Counted from the stretch's first letter, positions 26,360 to 35,249 are shown. The stretch: DNA of 64,000 nt from DASRQK01 sp964436635 (GCA_964436635.1 CAYTDM010000001.1:1-64000), one strand, 5' to 3'. The notes: generated from the sequence alone by a model not told the origin. Numbers and translations: made by a program.

Positions 26360-27049
26360 TTGTTTAAAATATTGGAAAATAAAGACATCGCCCATATTCG
26401 AGAGGAGTATTTATTAGCATCTTTGTCCGAAACAGATGTGGCCGCTTCACCAATCGTTCAATTTCAAGAATGGTTAAATGCTGCTACAACGAGTAATGTG
26501 TTAGAGCCCACCGCGATGGTATTGTCTACTGTTGGTGATGGAGGGGTTCCTTCATCCAGGGTCGTTTTATTAAAAGGGTTTGGAGACGATGGCTTTATTT
26601 TCTTTACCAATTATGAAAGTAAAAAGGGAAGTGAACTGTCGAGTAATCGTCATGCATCTTTGCTGTTTTTTTGGCCTGAACTCCAAAGGCAAGTACGCAT
26701 TGTGGGGGTGGTTGATAAAGTAAAGCCAGAAGATTCAACCTTATATTTTCAATCTAGACCAAGATCCAGTCAAATTGGTGCTTGGGCCTCTCCGCAGAGC
26801 CAAGTAGTGCCTAATCGAAGTTTTTTGGAGGACAACCTCGCTCACTTCGAAAAGGAGTTTGAAGATCAAGAAGTTCTTCCACGTCCATCGCATTGGGGAG
26901 GTTTTAGTCTAAGGCCAAATTCAATTGAATTTTGGCAAGGTAGGGGAAGCAGAATGCATGATAGAATTCACTACCTAAGGAAGACTGAGGATAAGCAAGG
27001 GCAAGGTGCACAAGTGGATAATTGGATTATACAACGATTAGCTCCATAA
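26360..27049 (+). CDS. pdxH: Pyridoxamine/pyridoxine 5'-phosphate oxidase
   Basis: A 229-residue FMN enzyme forming pyridoxal 5'-phosphate. SRVVLLKGFGDDGFIFFTNY, then SKKGSEL, the GAWASPQSQ loop and WGGFSLRPNSIEFWQG near the C-terminus are the family FMN and substrate sites. RIHY replaces the usual final RLP region closely enough. The start is a TTG placed directly after the preceding TAA. The next ATG would cut off the N-terminal helix (DIAHIREEY), so TTG is retained. PLP is the cofactor of several aminotransferase-type enzymes in this window. Confidence 0.92.
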   Translation: MFKILENKDIAHIREEYLLASLSETDVAASPIVQFQEWLNAATTSNVLEPTAMVLSTVGDGGVPSSRVVLLKGFGDDGFIFFTNYESKKGSELSSNRHASLLFFWPELQRQVRIVGVVDKVKPEDSTLYFQSRPRSSQIGAWASPQSQVVPNRSFLEDNLAHFEKEFEDQEVLPRPSHWGGFSLRPNSIEFWQGRGSRMHDRIHYLRKTEDKQGQGAQVDNWIIQRLAP

Positions 27050-27079
27050 AATTCCTAAACTAAGTACGTACTATTTTTT

Positions 27080-27087
27080 TAAATTTG
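27080..27087 (+). promoter_or_regulatory. -7 element for the Na/Pi cotransporter gene
   Basis: TAAATTTG is an exact TAnnTTTG, 30 bp before the ATG at 27118. No matching TTTG lies upstream. The region 27081-27114 is also an imperfect 17-bp direct repeat (13 of 17 positions). Confidence 0.4.
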
Positions 27088-27117
27088 AATGGATCTGAAA
27101 TTTAAATAGATCACATT

Positions 27118-28053
27118 ATGCATACATTTCAGACTGTAATTGTTATTGTTTCAGCCATTGCATTATTTGTTTATGGGCTCCAGAGTTTCAGCAAAGAAAT
27201 CGAGCATATAGGCAGCGACAAGCTTAAAAAATTAACCACTTCCCTAACTAAATTTCCATTAGGGGCAGTTCTTTTAGGCGGGATATCAACCGCGGTATTT
27301 CAATCCAGTACCATGGTTTCATCCTTGACGGTCTCCCTCGTGAATAGTGGCGTGTTGACATTTAAGGACAGTTTATTGGTCTTATTGGGGACAAATATTG
27401 GAACCACCTCTACGGGCTGGATCGTTTCGTTCCAAAACAATATGTTTGGGCCTATTTTCATCATTCTGGGAACCTTAATTTCAATGTTTCCTAATCGCTA
27501 CTATACATTAGGTAAGTCCATTTTTTATTTTGGATTTATCTTTTTTTCGTTGACGATCATCAGCCAAGCGATGGATCCCATTAAAAACGATCCAATTCTA
27601 TTGACTTTTCTGAAAAAGGCCTCATCTCCTTGGTTAGGAATTGCATACGGGGTGCTCATAACGGTCATTATCCAATCCAGTTCAGTAGTCGTTGGCTTGG
27701 TCATTATTTTGATCGCTCAGGGAACTATCCCCTTAGATGCCGCTATTCCTATAGTCATAGGAGCGAATATTGGCACCACCTCGACGGCCTTATTAGTGAG
27801 TTTGAAACTATCGCCAATTTCAAGGCTTACCGCCTTATCTGCTTCTTTATTTAATATCATTGGGGTTTTTTTAATTTTTCCGTTTTTTGGATTATTAGAG
27901 TCGTTTGTGTCCAATGTTACTCAGGAACCCACCCTCCAAGTAGCCCTCGCTTTTACGATTTCAAATACCATCACCTCGGTGTTTTTCTTGCTTTTTTTCA
28001 GGACTACATACAAGATTTTAACCAAGCACAGGTGGTACAAACAAGCAAATTAA
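27118..28053 (+). CDS. Na/Pi-cotransporter family protein lacking a PhoU domain
   Basis: A 311-residue inner-membrane protein with about eight hydrophobic segments. It contains the two inverted NaPi-II repeats: GGISTAVFQSSTMVSSLTV with LLGTNIGTTSTG (about 55-105), and TVIIQSSSVVVGLVI with VIGANIGTTSTA (about 180-225). The QSS motifs are the substrate-binding signature. Many bacterial members carry a C-terminal PhoU-like domain and are about 550 residues; this one ends after the membrane part. Phosphate uptake is likely but not proven. The next gene starts one base after the stop. Confidence 0.85.
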   Translation: MHTFQTVIVIVSAIALFVYGLQSFSKEIEHIGSDKLKKLTTSLTKFPLGAVLLGGISTAVFQSSTMVSSLTVSLVNSGVLTFKDSLLVLLGTNIGTTSTGWIVSFQNNMFGPIFIILGTLISMFPNRYYTLGKSIFYFGFIFFSLTIISQAMDPIKNDPILLTFLKKASSPWLGIAYGVLITVIIQSSSVVVGLVIILIAQGTIPLDAAIPIVIGANIGTTSTALLVSLKLSPISRLTALSASLFNIIGVFLIFPFFGLLESFVSNVTQEPTLQVALAFTISNTITSVFFLLFFRTTYKILTKHRWYKQAN

Positions 28054-28054
28054 G

Positions 28055-28981
28055 ATGAGTAAAAAGAAAAAGGTTGATTTAATATTGGGATCAGGTGGTG
28101 CAAGAGGCATCGCCCATATTAGTGTTATTGAAGGGCTACTAAAAGATGGATATGAAATTAATCGCGTGGTGGGATGTTCGATGGGTGCGGTAGTAGGAGG
28201 TGTGTATTGTGCAGGATTTTTAGAAGTTTACAAAAATTGGCTGCTCACCATTAATCGCACACAATTATTCAATTTGTTGGATTTTACCATTACAAACATG
28301 GGTTTTTTAAAGGGAGAACGCGTGTTGGGAAAAATGCAAGAAATCACAGGTAATCAAAAAATTGAGGACCTGCCTATTCCTTTTGTTGCGGTAGCGGCCG
28401 ATATGATAAAACGGAAGGAAGTCTATTTTACAGAAGGAGATATGTACGCTGCGATTCGAGCATCCATGTCCATTCCAGGAGTTTTTACCCCAATTTGGCA
28501 CGATGGAAGTATTTTGGTCGACGGCGGTGTGTTGAACCCTTTGCCTTTAAATTTAGCGAAAAAGGATTCGGATACCTTGGTAGTTGCAGTGAGTTTAAAT
28601 GGCCCAAACCCTACGTTAAACATTAAAAATGAAACGACCGAACCGTTGACTCCCTCAAACTTAAAGGAAGAAAACGCGATGGTTAGTCTTGCAAAAACTT
28701 GGTGGTCCAAGTGGTTTCCACAAGATAAGGTTAAGCAAAAAAACCAAGCAAAATTTTCGGTAATAGACTTATTGGCACATAGCTATGAGTTTACACAAGA
28801 TAGACTCGTCGAATTAACCATTCAAACGTATAAACCGGACATGGTCGTTCAAATCCCCTCAAATAGTTGCAATATTTTTGAATTTCATAAAGCTGCACAT
28901 ATGCTTTCAGTAGGGGAAGAAGCCTATGCGGAAGCTATTAAAGAATTTCATGCATCTCAAAATCCAAGCGGAACCTCATAA
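28055..28981 (+). CDS. Patatin-like phospholipase (RssA-like)
   Basis: A 308-residue Ser-Asp hydrolase. GSGGARGIAH (about 12-21) is the oxyanion hole, GCSMG (40-44) has the nucleophile S42, and VDGGVLNPLP supplies the catalytic Asp. It has no signal peptide and is probably a cytoplasmic or membrane-associated lipid acyl hydrolase. The gene is coupled to the Na/Pi carrier by 1-bp spacing. Its last 25 bp overlap the 3' end of the convergent TonB receptor gene. Confidence 0.88.
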   Translation: MSKKKKVDLILGSGGARGIAHISVIEGLLKDGYEINRVVGCSMGAVVGGVYCAGFLEVYKNWLLTINRTQLFNLLDFTITNMGFLKGERVLGKMQEITGNQKIEDLPIPFVAVAADMIKRKEVYFTEGDMYAAIRASMSIPGVFTPIWHDGSILVDGGVLNPLPLNLAKKDSDTLVVAVSLNGPNPTLNIKNETTEPLTPSNLKEENAMVSLAKTWWSKWFPQDKVKQKNQAKFSVIDLLAHSYEFTQDRLVELTIQTYKPDMVVQIPSNSCNIFEFHKAAHMLSVGEEAYAEAIKEFHASQNPSGTS

Positions 28982-30891
28982 TTTAGACTGAGAGAAATCC
29001 AACGTCCAGGCATTGGTACTGCAGCCGCCTCGATATATTGAGTGTTTAATAGGTTTTGCACAAAAACGGACGCTTCTATAGCCTTTATTTTCTGTGTCAA
29101 CCGCAGGTCAACCAATGCATATTTTTTATAGGTCAAGCGCTCCTGAAATCGTGCAGTCGTCGTGAACAAAGTGTTGCCAAATTGATAAGTCACTTGCCCA
29201 GTTAATTGTTGTTTTAACGTTTCCGTACTGTACTTTGATTGATATTTACCCGATCCATCCATTTGATAACTTGGGCTTAGGAAGGTATATTGCGCCCCTA
29301 ATCTCCACTTGCCAGTCGAATTCAATTCATGAATCCATTGGTCCACCGAAACGCTCCAGCCTTTAACCGTATTCTGGTCGAAATTTAAGGGTTGATAAGG
29401 CGGGTTCGTCCCTTTTTCATACACCCAATCTATGAATTGGTCTATATTTCTGTGAAAATAGTGTGCTTGCGCAATGGTTTTCTTGCCAGTATATTTAAAA
29501 CCAGATTCAATTTGCCAAGCTTCCTCAGGAAGAATGGAAGGATTCCCAATATTTCCTGGCCGTTGATCTAAATATAAATCGGTGAAGGAGGGAATTCGTT
29601 GGGACATTCCACTGTGTAAAGTCCATTTGAAATTTGGGAGTAAGCTCCATCCCAGGTCGATGCCCGGAAAGACTTGCCAACCATAATCTGAGTGGTAATT
29701 AAAGTAGGACCCGAGGTTCATCGAAAATTCATCCCAGGCTTTTCTATATTCCGCATACATCCCCAAATTATTTCGCTGATGATTTCCAATATTACTGCTT
29801 TCAATCACCTCGTTTCTCATTTCAATTCCTAAACCAATTGCACTGCCAGGCAGTTGCCAAACAGCATGCAATTCTGGTGAAATGGAATACCCAGTATGTT
29901 GACTCCGAGCTCTTGTTAAATCGTGTCTAAAATAGCGATAGTCGTCCTTTGTTTGACGCCAACTTACTCGGGGAGTAATGCTTAAGTTATTCGTGGCTTT
30001 GTACTGATAACCAATGGAAATAAAACTGGTTTTGACCAGCTCTTCAGCCTCCTTGTCTCCAGGTGCTGCATAAAATCCATTCGCTCCAAATAAGTGGTTC
30101 ACGTACCCGGCCATCCAATTTAATTCGCCTTTATTTCCGGTTCTAACCGCTCCGGTATACATGATTTGAGTTTGGCGATTTGCTGTATTGTAGCGATGAC
30201 CATTTCCACCGGCTTGTTGCACATATAGGTTGTGTTGCCCATAGTTTTTGTTAACGATCGATAAGGACCCTTGAATCCCAGCTTGATAAAAAATAGGCGT
30301 CGCGTTTTTTGAAGTGTCCCGATTTAAATTACTTCCAGCGAAGGTCCTGATGTTCATGGATGACTGTTTCGCTTTTTTTGTCACGATGTTAATGGCGCCA
30401 GTTAAACTATTAATTCCATAAATCCTGGCAGCAGGACCGCGTAGTATTTCTATGCGTTCGATGGCCTCTACGGGCAAAGGTAAGTTTAGACCATGATGCG
30501 CTGTCTGTGCATCTAACATTTTGACTCCATCGATTAAAATAAGCGTTTGCTCAAAGGTTCCTCCATCGATAGAAACATCTGCCTGCAAACCAAAGGGACC
30601 TCTCTGCCTTAAATCAACGCCAGAAACATGACCTAATAACTCGTTAATAGATTGAGCTGGTAAAGATTTAATTTTTTCTGGATCAATCAATTGTATCGAT
30701 TTATTTTGATTGGCGTAGGAGATGGACATCCTGTTTTCAACGAGGATGATTTCGGGGATGGCTATGCGCAATGAATCCGGATTTGTTTGTATTTCTTCAG
30801 CTTTATTATTTCGTATTGATGGTTGAGAAAGTGAGGGTTTGGCTTGGACAATTCCCAAAAGAAATGCGTAGAATAACAGCGTCAATTTCAT
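28957..30891 (-). CDS. TonB-dependent outer-membrane receptor (BtuB/vitamin-siderophore type)
   Basis: A 644-residue barrel with a signal peptide (cleavage near IVQA-KPSLSQ). The plug domain (about 50-165) contains SINELLGHVSGVDLRQRGPF, DGGTFEQTLILIDGVKM, and IEILRGPAARIYGINSLTGA followed by INIVTKK. A 22-strand barrel follows. It lacks the N-terminal CarboxypepD/SusC-type domain, so it is closer to BtuB/FepA than to SusC receptors. Ligand unknown; no cobalamin riboswitch is visible in the 146-bp upstream gap. Its 3' end overlaps the patatin gene on the other strand. Confidence 0.88.
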   Translation of the reverse strand: MKLTLLFYAFLLGIVQAKPSLSQPSIRNNKAEEIQTNPDSLRIAIPEIILVENRMSISYANQNKSIQLIDPEKIKSLPAQSINELLGHVSGVDLRQRGPFGLQADVSIDGGTFEQTLILIDGVKMLDAQTAHHGLNLPLPVEAIERIEILRGPAARIYGINSLTGAINIVTKKAKQSSMNIRTFAGSNLNRDTSKNATPIFYQAGIQGSLSIVNKNYGQHNLYVQQAGGNGHRYNTANRQTQIMYTGAVRTGNKGELNWMAGYVNHLFGANGFYAAPGDKEAEELVKTSFISIGYQYKATNNLSITPRVSWRQTKDDYRYFRHDLTRARSQHTGYSISPELHAVWQLPGSAIGLGIEMRNEVIESSNIGNHQRNNLGMYAEYRKAWDEFSMNLGSYFNYHSDYGWQVFPGIDLGWSLLPNFKWTLHSGMSQRIPSFTDLYLDQRPGNIGNPSILPEEAWQIESGFKYTGKKTIAQAHYFHRNIDQFIDWVYEKGTNPPYQPLNFDQNTVKGWSVSVDQWIHELNSTGKWRLGAQYTFLSPSYQMDGSGKYQSKYSTETLKQQLTGQVTYQFGNTLFTTTARFQERLTYKKYALVDLRLTQKIKAIEASVFVQNLLNTQYIEAAAVPMPGRWISLSLNYEVPLGF

Positions 30892-30916
30892 CCTTAATAA
30901 TCATTTGATTTGGTCG

Positions 30917-30924
30917 CAAAAATA
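30917..30924 (-). promoter_or_regulatory. -7 element for the TonB receptor gene
   Basis: Minus-strand TATTTTTG (exact TAnnTTTG) lies 26 bp upstream of the ATG. It is back-to-back with the thrS -7 element. Confidence 0.5.
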
Positions 30925-30944
30925 GCAATATTAGGATTATTTAC

Positions 30945-30952
30945 TATCTTTG
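30945..30952 (+). promoter_or_regulatory. -7 element for the thrS operon
   Basis: TATCTTTG is an exact TAnnTTTG. It predicts a start near 30959 and a leader of about 85 nt before the thrS ATG. Confidence 0.55.
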
Positions 30953-30965
30953 TAGGGTAAAATTT

Positions 30966-31020
30966 ATCACTCTCGTAGTGTGATCAACTTGGCTTTATTA
31001 AAAAGCCGCAATATTTTTTT
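30966..31020 (+). promoter_or_regulatory. Structured thrS leader with terminator-like hairpin
   Basis: ATCAC (30966-30970) can pair with GTGAT (30980-30984). GGCTTT (30991-30996) pairs with AAAGCC (31002-31007), and seven T follow at 31014-31020. The second hairpin resembles a weak attenuator ahead of thrS-infC-rpmI-rplT. There are no T-box motifs. Confidence 0.35.
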
Positions 31021-31043
31021 AAAAACTTAAATCATAGTTGTAC

Positions 31044-32972
31044 ATGATTATTAACATTACCTTACCTGATGGATCTGTCCGTCAGTATGATTCCGGAAGC
31101 AGCGCGATGGATGTCGCAAAATCAATTTCCGAAGGGCTCGCTCGAAATGTATTAGCGGCCGAAGTAAATGGTGAAATTTGGGATGCAAATCGCCCCATTG
31201 AGCAAGATTCCACGATCAAATTGTTGACCTGGAACGACGATTCAGGAAAATCTACGTTTTGGCATTCTTCCGCTCACTTAATGGCAGAAGCGTTAGAAGC
31301 GCTTTACCCAGGAATTAAATTTGGGATTGGGCCTGCTATAGAAACTGGTTTTTATTATGACGTTGATTTCGGCGACCAAGACTTTTCTTCAGACGACTTT
31401 AAAAAGATTGAAGATAAGATGTTGGAATTGGCCCGTCAAAAATCAAGTTTTGAACGCAGTGCTGTTTCTAAAGCAGATGCTGAAGCCTATTTCACTGAAA
31501 AGGGAGATGAGTATAAATTAGATTTAATTAAAGACCTACAGGACGGTTCGATTACCTTCTATAAACAAGGTGATTTCACTGATTTGTGTAGAGGACCACA
31601 TATCCCAAATACTGGATTTATCAAGGCAGTTAAGCTCACTAACGTGGCAGGGGCTTACTGGAGAGGCGATGAAACTAAAAAGCAATTGACTCGTATTTAT
31701 GGGGTTACTTTTCCGAAAGCAAGTGAATTGACAGAGTATCTTCAAATGATTGAAGAAGCGAAGAAACGCGATCACAGGAAACTTGGAAAAGAGCTGGAAT
31801 TGTTTGCTTTTTCAGAAAAAGTGGGTATGGGATTGCCACTTTGGTTACCTAAGGGAGCTCGTTTGCGCCAAAAATTAATGGACTTTTTACAAAAAGCCCA
31901 ATTGGCAGCTGGATATGAGCCTGTAGTAACACCGCATATTGGCCACAAAGCTTTATACGTTACTTCCGGACACTATGAAAAGTATGGAAGTGATTCGTTT
32001 CAGCCGATTCAAACTCCACAGGAAGGAGAGGAATTCTTCTTGAAGCCAATGAATTGTCCGCACCACTGTGAAATTTATAAGACTAAACCGCGCTCATATA
32101 AGGATTTACCTGTTCGCTTTGCTGAATTTGGAACCGTTTATCGGTATGAACAAAGTGGCGAGCTTCATGGCTTGACACGTGTGAGAGGATTCACTCAAGA
32201 TGATGCGCATTTATTCTGTCGACCAGACCAAGTGAAAGACGAGTTTAAAAAAGTCATTGACTTGGTGTTATATGTGTTTAATGCGCTTGGATTTTCTGAA
32301 TATGTGGCTCAAATTTCTTTGCGTGATCCTGAAAACAAAGCGAAATATATAGGTTCAGAAGAAAATTGGGTGCTTGCGGAGCAATCCATCATCGAGGCAG
32401 CGGCGGAGAAAGGGTTGAATACCGTAGTAGAGTATGGTGAAGCAGCATTTTATGGTCCTAAACTGGACTTTATGGTGCGCGATGCATTGGGTAGAAAATG
32501 GCAATTGGGAACCATTCAGGTGGATTATAATTTGCCTGAACGATTTGAGCTGGAGTATACTGGAAGTGATAATACCAAGCATCGTCCGGTCATGATTCAT
32601 AGAGCTCCTTTTGGATCGATGGAACGTTTTGTAGCTGTGTTAATTGAGCATTGTGCTGGGCAATTCCCATTATGGTTAGCTCCAGAACAATTTATCATTT
32701 TACCAGTATCCGAAAAATACGAGGAATCTGCAAAAAAACTTTTAGAATCCCTTAATAATTCCGATATTCGTGGCCTTATTGACCTTCGTGATGAAAAAGT
32801 AGGTCGTAAAATTCGCGATGCTGAAGTCAAAAAACTGCCTTATATGCTTGTTTTTGGCGAAAAGGAAGAGGAAACTGGCACAGTTTCTGTCAGAAAGCAT
32901 GGTGTTGGTGATATAGGAAGTATGACCATTCAGGAGTTTAAAGAATTGTTAATTAAAGAAATAACCGTTTAA
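31044..32972 (+). CDS. thrS: Threonyl-tRNA synthetase
   Basis: A 642-residue class II synthetase with TGS (1-60), an editing/SAD domain (HSSAHLMAEAL, about 75-85), and a catalytic core. The core includes MNCPHHCEIYK (zinc Cys), RFAEFGTVYRYEQSGELHGL (motif 2) and a motif 3 with HRAPFGSMERF. A C-terminal anticodon-binding domain follows. It charges tRNA-Thr. A TTG two codons upstream extends the frame, but ATG 31044 gives the normal MIINITLPDGS start. It is the first gene of a translation operon with infC, rpmI and rplT. Confidence 0.97.
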   Translation: MIINITLPDGSVRQYDSGSSAMDVAKSISEGLARNVLAAEVNGEIWDANRPIEQDSTIKLLTWNDDSGKSTFWHSSAHLMAEALEALYPGIKFGIGPAIETGFYYDVDFGDQDFSSDDFKKIEDKMLELARQKSSFERSAVSKADAEAYFTEKGDEYKLDLIKDLQDGSITFYKQGDFTDLCRGPHIPNTGFIKAVKLTNVAGAYWRGDETKKQLTRIYGVTFPKASELTEYLQMIEEAKKRDHRKLGKELELFAFSEKVGMGLPLWLPKGARLRQKLMDFLQKAQLAAGYEPVVTPHIGHKALYVTSGHYEKYGSDSFQPIQTPQEGEEFFLKPMNCPHHCEIYKTKPRSYKDLPVRFAEFGTVYRYEQSGELHGLTRVRGFTQDDAHLFCRPDQVKDEFKKVIDLVLYVFNALGFSEYVAQISLRDPENKAKYIGSEENWVLAEQSIIEAAAEKGLNTVVEYGEAAFYGPKLDFMVRDALGRKWQLGTIQVDYNLPERFELEYTGSDNTKHRPVMIHRAPFGSMERFVAVLIEHCAGQFPLWLAPEQFIILPVSEKYEESAKKLLESLNNSDIRGLIDLRDEKVGRKIRDAEVKKLPYMLVFGEKEEETGTVSVRKHGVGDIGSMTIQEFKELLIKEITV

Positions 32973-32982
32973 TAGTAGTCAT

Positions 32983-33558
32983 TTGGCATTAAAAAATAAT
33001 CCAGGAGGAAATAGGGGGCCGAGGCCTCCTTTCAAGAAAAAGGAACCGGATCATCGGATCAATGAATTAATTCGTGTACCAGAGGTGCGCTTAGTTGGCG
33101 AGAATGTGGAACAAGGTATTTATTCCACAAGAAAAGCTTTGGAAATGGCGGATGAATTAGATTTAGATCTTGTCGAAATTTCTCCAAATGCAGTACCTCC
33201 GGTCTGTAGGGTAATGGATTACAGTAAGTTTGTTTACGAGCAAAAGAAAAAGCAGAAAGAAATTAAAGCCAATGCGAAGCAAACTGTAATCAAAGAAATT
33301 CGTTTCGGTCCAAACACAAATGATCATGATTTTGAGTTTAAATTGAAACATGCTATAAAATTTCTTGAGGCAGGTGAAAAAGTAAGAGCGTATGTTCATT
33401 TTAAGGGTAGAGCCATTGTTTACAAAGAGCAAGGTGAAATTCTTTTGTTGAAATTTGCGCAAGCGCTAGAAGACTATGGTAAGGTTGAACAACTTCCTAA
33501 ATTAGAAGGGAAGCGAATGTTTTTAACCGTTGCGCCAAAAACTTCCAGCAAAAAGTAG
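32983..33558 (+). CDS. infC: Translation initiation factor IF-3 (TTG start)
   Basis: A 191-residue IF3. The N-domain has HRINELIRVPEVRLVGENVEQG (about 24-45), then the lysine-rich linker (KKKQKEIKANAKQ), and the C-domain has IRFGPNTNDHDFEFKLKHA. It prevents premature subunit joining and checks the start codon. The only start that preserves the Bacteroidota N-terminus (ALKNNPGG then RGPRPPFKKKEPDH) is TTG at 32983. There is no ATG between the thrS stop and the conserved domain. Non-standard start codons are a known basis of infC autoregulation in other bacteria. Confidence 0.95.
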   Translation: MALKNNPGGNRGPRPPFKKKEPDHRINELIRVPEVRLVGENVEQGIYSTRKALEMADELDLDLVEISPNAVPPVCRVMDYSKFVYEQKKKQKEIKANAKQTVIKEIRFGPNTNDHDFEFKLKHAIKFLEAGEKVRAYVHFKGRAIVYKEQGEILLLKFAQALEDYGKVEQLPKLEGKRMFLTVAPKTSSKK

Positions 33559-33598
33559 TGAGAATCTAACAAGGATTGATATATAAATTTAGCAGATT

Positions 33599-33799
33599 AT
33601 GCCAAAAGTAAAAACCAATTCCAGTGCTAAAAAGCGTTTTAAGCTTACTGGAACAGGTAAAATTGCAAGAAAAAACGCGTACAAAAGCCACATCTTAACT
33701 AAGAAAAGCACAAAACGCAAACGTAACCTTACACAAACCAGCTTAGTGCACGAAGCCGATATGGGCAACGTAAAACGCATGTTAGCGATCGGAAAGTAA
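33599..33799 (+). CDS. rpmI: 50S ribosomal protein L35
   Basis: A 66-residue very basic protein: MPKVKTNSSAKKRFKLTG at the N-terminus and the HILTKKSTKRKRNL core are diagnostic of L35. It binds 23S rRNA. It is placed 40 bp after infC and 97 bp before rplT, the conserved infC-rpmI-rplT order. Confidence 0.97.
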   Translation: MPKVKTNSSAKKRFKLTGTGKIARKNAYKSHILTKKSTKRKRNLTQTSLVHEADMGNVKRMLAIGK

Positions 33800-33896
33800 G
33801 GTAACACATTAGGTTACATTATTAAATTGTTTTACCAGGTTTAGGGTAGTAAGACTGTTGAAAAACACAGCGCCTTTAATCAAAAATTAGAAAATT

Positions 33897-34241
33897 ATGC
33901 CACGTTCGGTTAACGCAGTAGCTTCGAGAAGAAGAAGAAAAAGAATCCTTGATTTAGCTAAAGGCTATTTCGGATCACGTAGCAAGGTTTATACCATTGC
34001 AAAAAACACAGTAGAAAAAGGTTTACAATACGCTTACCGCGATCGTAAAACCAAGAAAAGGGTATTCAGAGCTTTATGGATACAACGTATTAACGCAGGT
34101 GCTCGTCAGCACGGAATATCATATTCAAGCTTGATGGGTAAATTACACGCTAATAACATCGACTTGAACCGTAAGGTTTTAGCTGATTTAGCGATGAATC
34201 ATCCTGATGCTTTCAAAGCCGTTATTGATAAAGTAAAATAA
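33897..34241 (+). CDS. rplT: 50S ribosomal protein L20
   Basis: A 114-residue basic protein: MPRSVNAVASRRRRKRIL, then KGYFGSRSKVYTIAKNTVEK and RDRKTKKRVFRALWIQRIN define L20, an early 50S assembly factor. The 97-bp gap before it holds the short inverted repeat GTAAC/GTTAC (33802-33818), too small to call an L20-type regulatory leader. A strong terminator follows 35 bp after the stop, ending the thrS operon. Confidence 0.97.
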   Translation: MPRSVNAVASRRRRKRILDLAKGYFGSRSKVYTIAKNTVEKGLQYAYRDRKTKKRVFRALWIQRINAGARQHGISYSSLMGKLHANNIDLNRKVLADLAMNHPDAFKAVIDKVK

Positions 34242-34276
34242 TTCTATTGTTTACCCGATATCGAAACTTGTTAGAG

Positions 34277-34307
34277 GCGCTCCTAATTTATTAGGGGCGT
34301 TTTTTTT
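34277..34307 (+). terminator. Intrinsic terminator after rplT
   Basis: GCGCTCCTAA pairs with TTAGGGGCGT over the loop TTTA (10 bp, two G-T pairs) and is followed by an eight-T run. Confidence 0.9.
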
Positions 34308-34308
34308 G

Positions 34309-34365
34309 CATTCGCTATCGCAAACTTCGTACATTCGCTATCGCAAACTTCGTGCATGCGCGATC
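34309..34365. repeat. 23-bp tandem repeat across the stop codon of the DUF1080 gene
   Basis: Units at 34309-34331 and 34332-34354 (CATTCGCTATCGCAAACTTC...) agree at 22 of 23 positions. A degenerate third (CATGCGCGATC) starts at 34355. The minus-strand stop TAG (34338-34340) falls inside the second unit. Confidence 0.9.
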
Positions 34366-35249
34366 ATGCTTGCTAATTTTTCAGGATCGGACATAAAAGG
34401 GGAGAGGTCGAAAAGTTCCACCTTTCTGAAATCAACTGGATGGCTTTCACTTTGTAGTGAAATGTATCCCTGATTTAGAATTTTGCCGTCTATTTTGATG
34501 GCTTCATCGTAATGGATGACATTTCCGCCCCCGATTTGTGGTTTCGAATAACTAAGAACTAACTCATCTTCTATATAGTGCTGAACGAGTGAATCGCCCA
34601 AAACAATAAATTCAGCCTTCACCCATTGGTCACCATGATAGGTTTTTGAACTGGAGTTAATACAATGTGGTGTAAAGAGTTCATGATTCATCGTCACCTG
34701 TGTTCCAGGCGTGCATAAGTTTCCAGTAGGTCGATTTTTTTGGCCATCGCCTCCTAATAATTGGGCTTCTATAGAAATAGGGAAATCTTGATTTAAAAGC
34801 AGGGTAGAAGGGGCTTGTCCATGTAACATGACACCCGAATTTCTCCAGGCCCAGCCTTCACCACCAGGCGCCTGTTCACCTACAAATCGATATTCTATCC
34901 GCAATATATAAGCGGAGAAAGATTCGTTGTAATGCAAATGACCATATTGTTGATTAAAATCCTCGTATTCGTCATACCGGACTTTTAACAAACCATCTTC
35001 CACACGGAACGTATTATATGCATTGACATTTACAGGATGCTTAGATATTTTCGGTACCCAATTCATAAGGTCCTGTCCATTAAACAAACTTCTCCAATCA
35101 GGACTCACAGATATACTTTGGTTAGTATTGGCCGTCTGAAGCGTTTTTGCACTGGTTTCACCAAATAGCAACCCGATTATTGATCCGATTATTATGGTGG
35201 TCAGTATCGCAGCAAAAGCTGCAATTAAACTCTTAATCATAAATGACAT
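34338..35249 (-). CDS. DUF1080 / 3-keto-disaccharide hydrolase-family protein
   Basis: A 303-residue protein with an N-terminal membrane segment (about 3-28, LIAAFAAILTTIIIGSIIGLLFG) and a concanavalin-like DUF1080 domain from about residue 50. WRSLFNGQDLMNWVPK is the classic start, then EGWAWRNSGVMLHGQAP and SIEAQLLGG. Family members act on glycosides, but the substrate is unknown here. ATG 35249 is used; ATG 35240 is equally possible, and the frame opens at 35291. The C-terminal codons (about HARSLR) lie within a tandem repeat that also duplicates the stop. Confidence 0.8.
   Translation of the reverse strand: MSFMIKSLIAAFAAILTTIIIGSIIGLLFGETSAKTLQTANTNQSISVSPDWRSLFNGQDLMNWVPKISKHPVNVNAYNTFRVEDGLLKVRYDEYEDFNQQYGHLHYNESFSAYILRIEYRFVGEQAPGGEGWAWRNSGVMLHGQAPSTLLLNQDFPISIEAQLLGGDGQKNRPTGNLCTPGTQVTMNHELFTPHCINSSSKTYHGDQWVKAEFIVLGDSLVQHYIEDELVLSYSKPQIGGGNVIHYDEAIKIDGKILNQGYISLQSESHPVDFRKVELFDLSPFMSDPEKLASMIAHARSLR

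Noticed and set aside
30892..31037. Cobalamin riboswitch upstream of the TonB receptor
   Set aside because: The gap is only 146 bp, is shared with the thrS promoter and leader, and shows no B12-box-like sequence.
30960..31043. T-box leader before thrS
   Set aside because: No specifier stem or T-box sequence can be found in about 85 nt, and T-boxes are not typical of this phylum.
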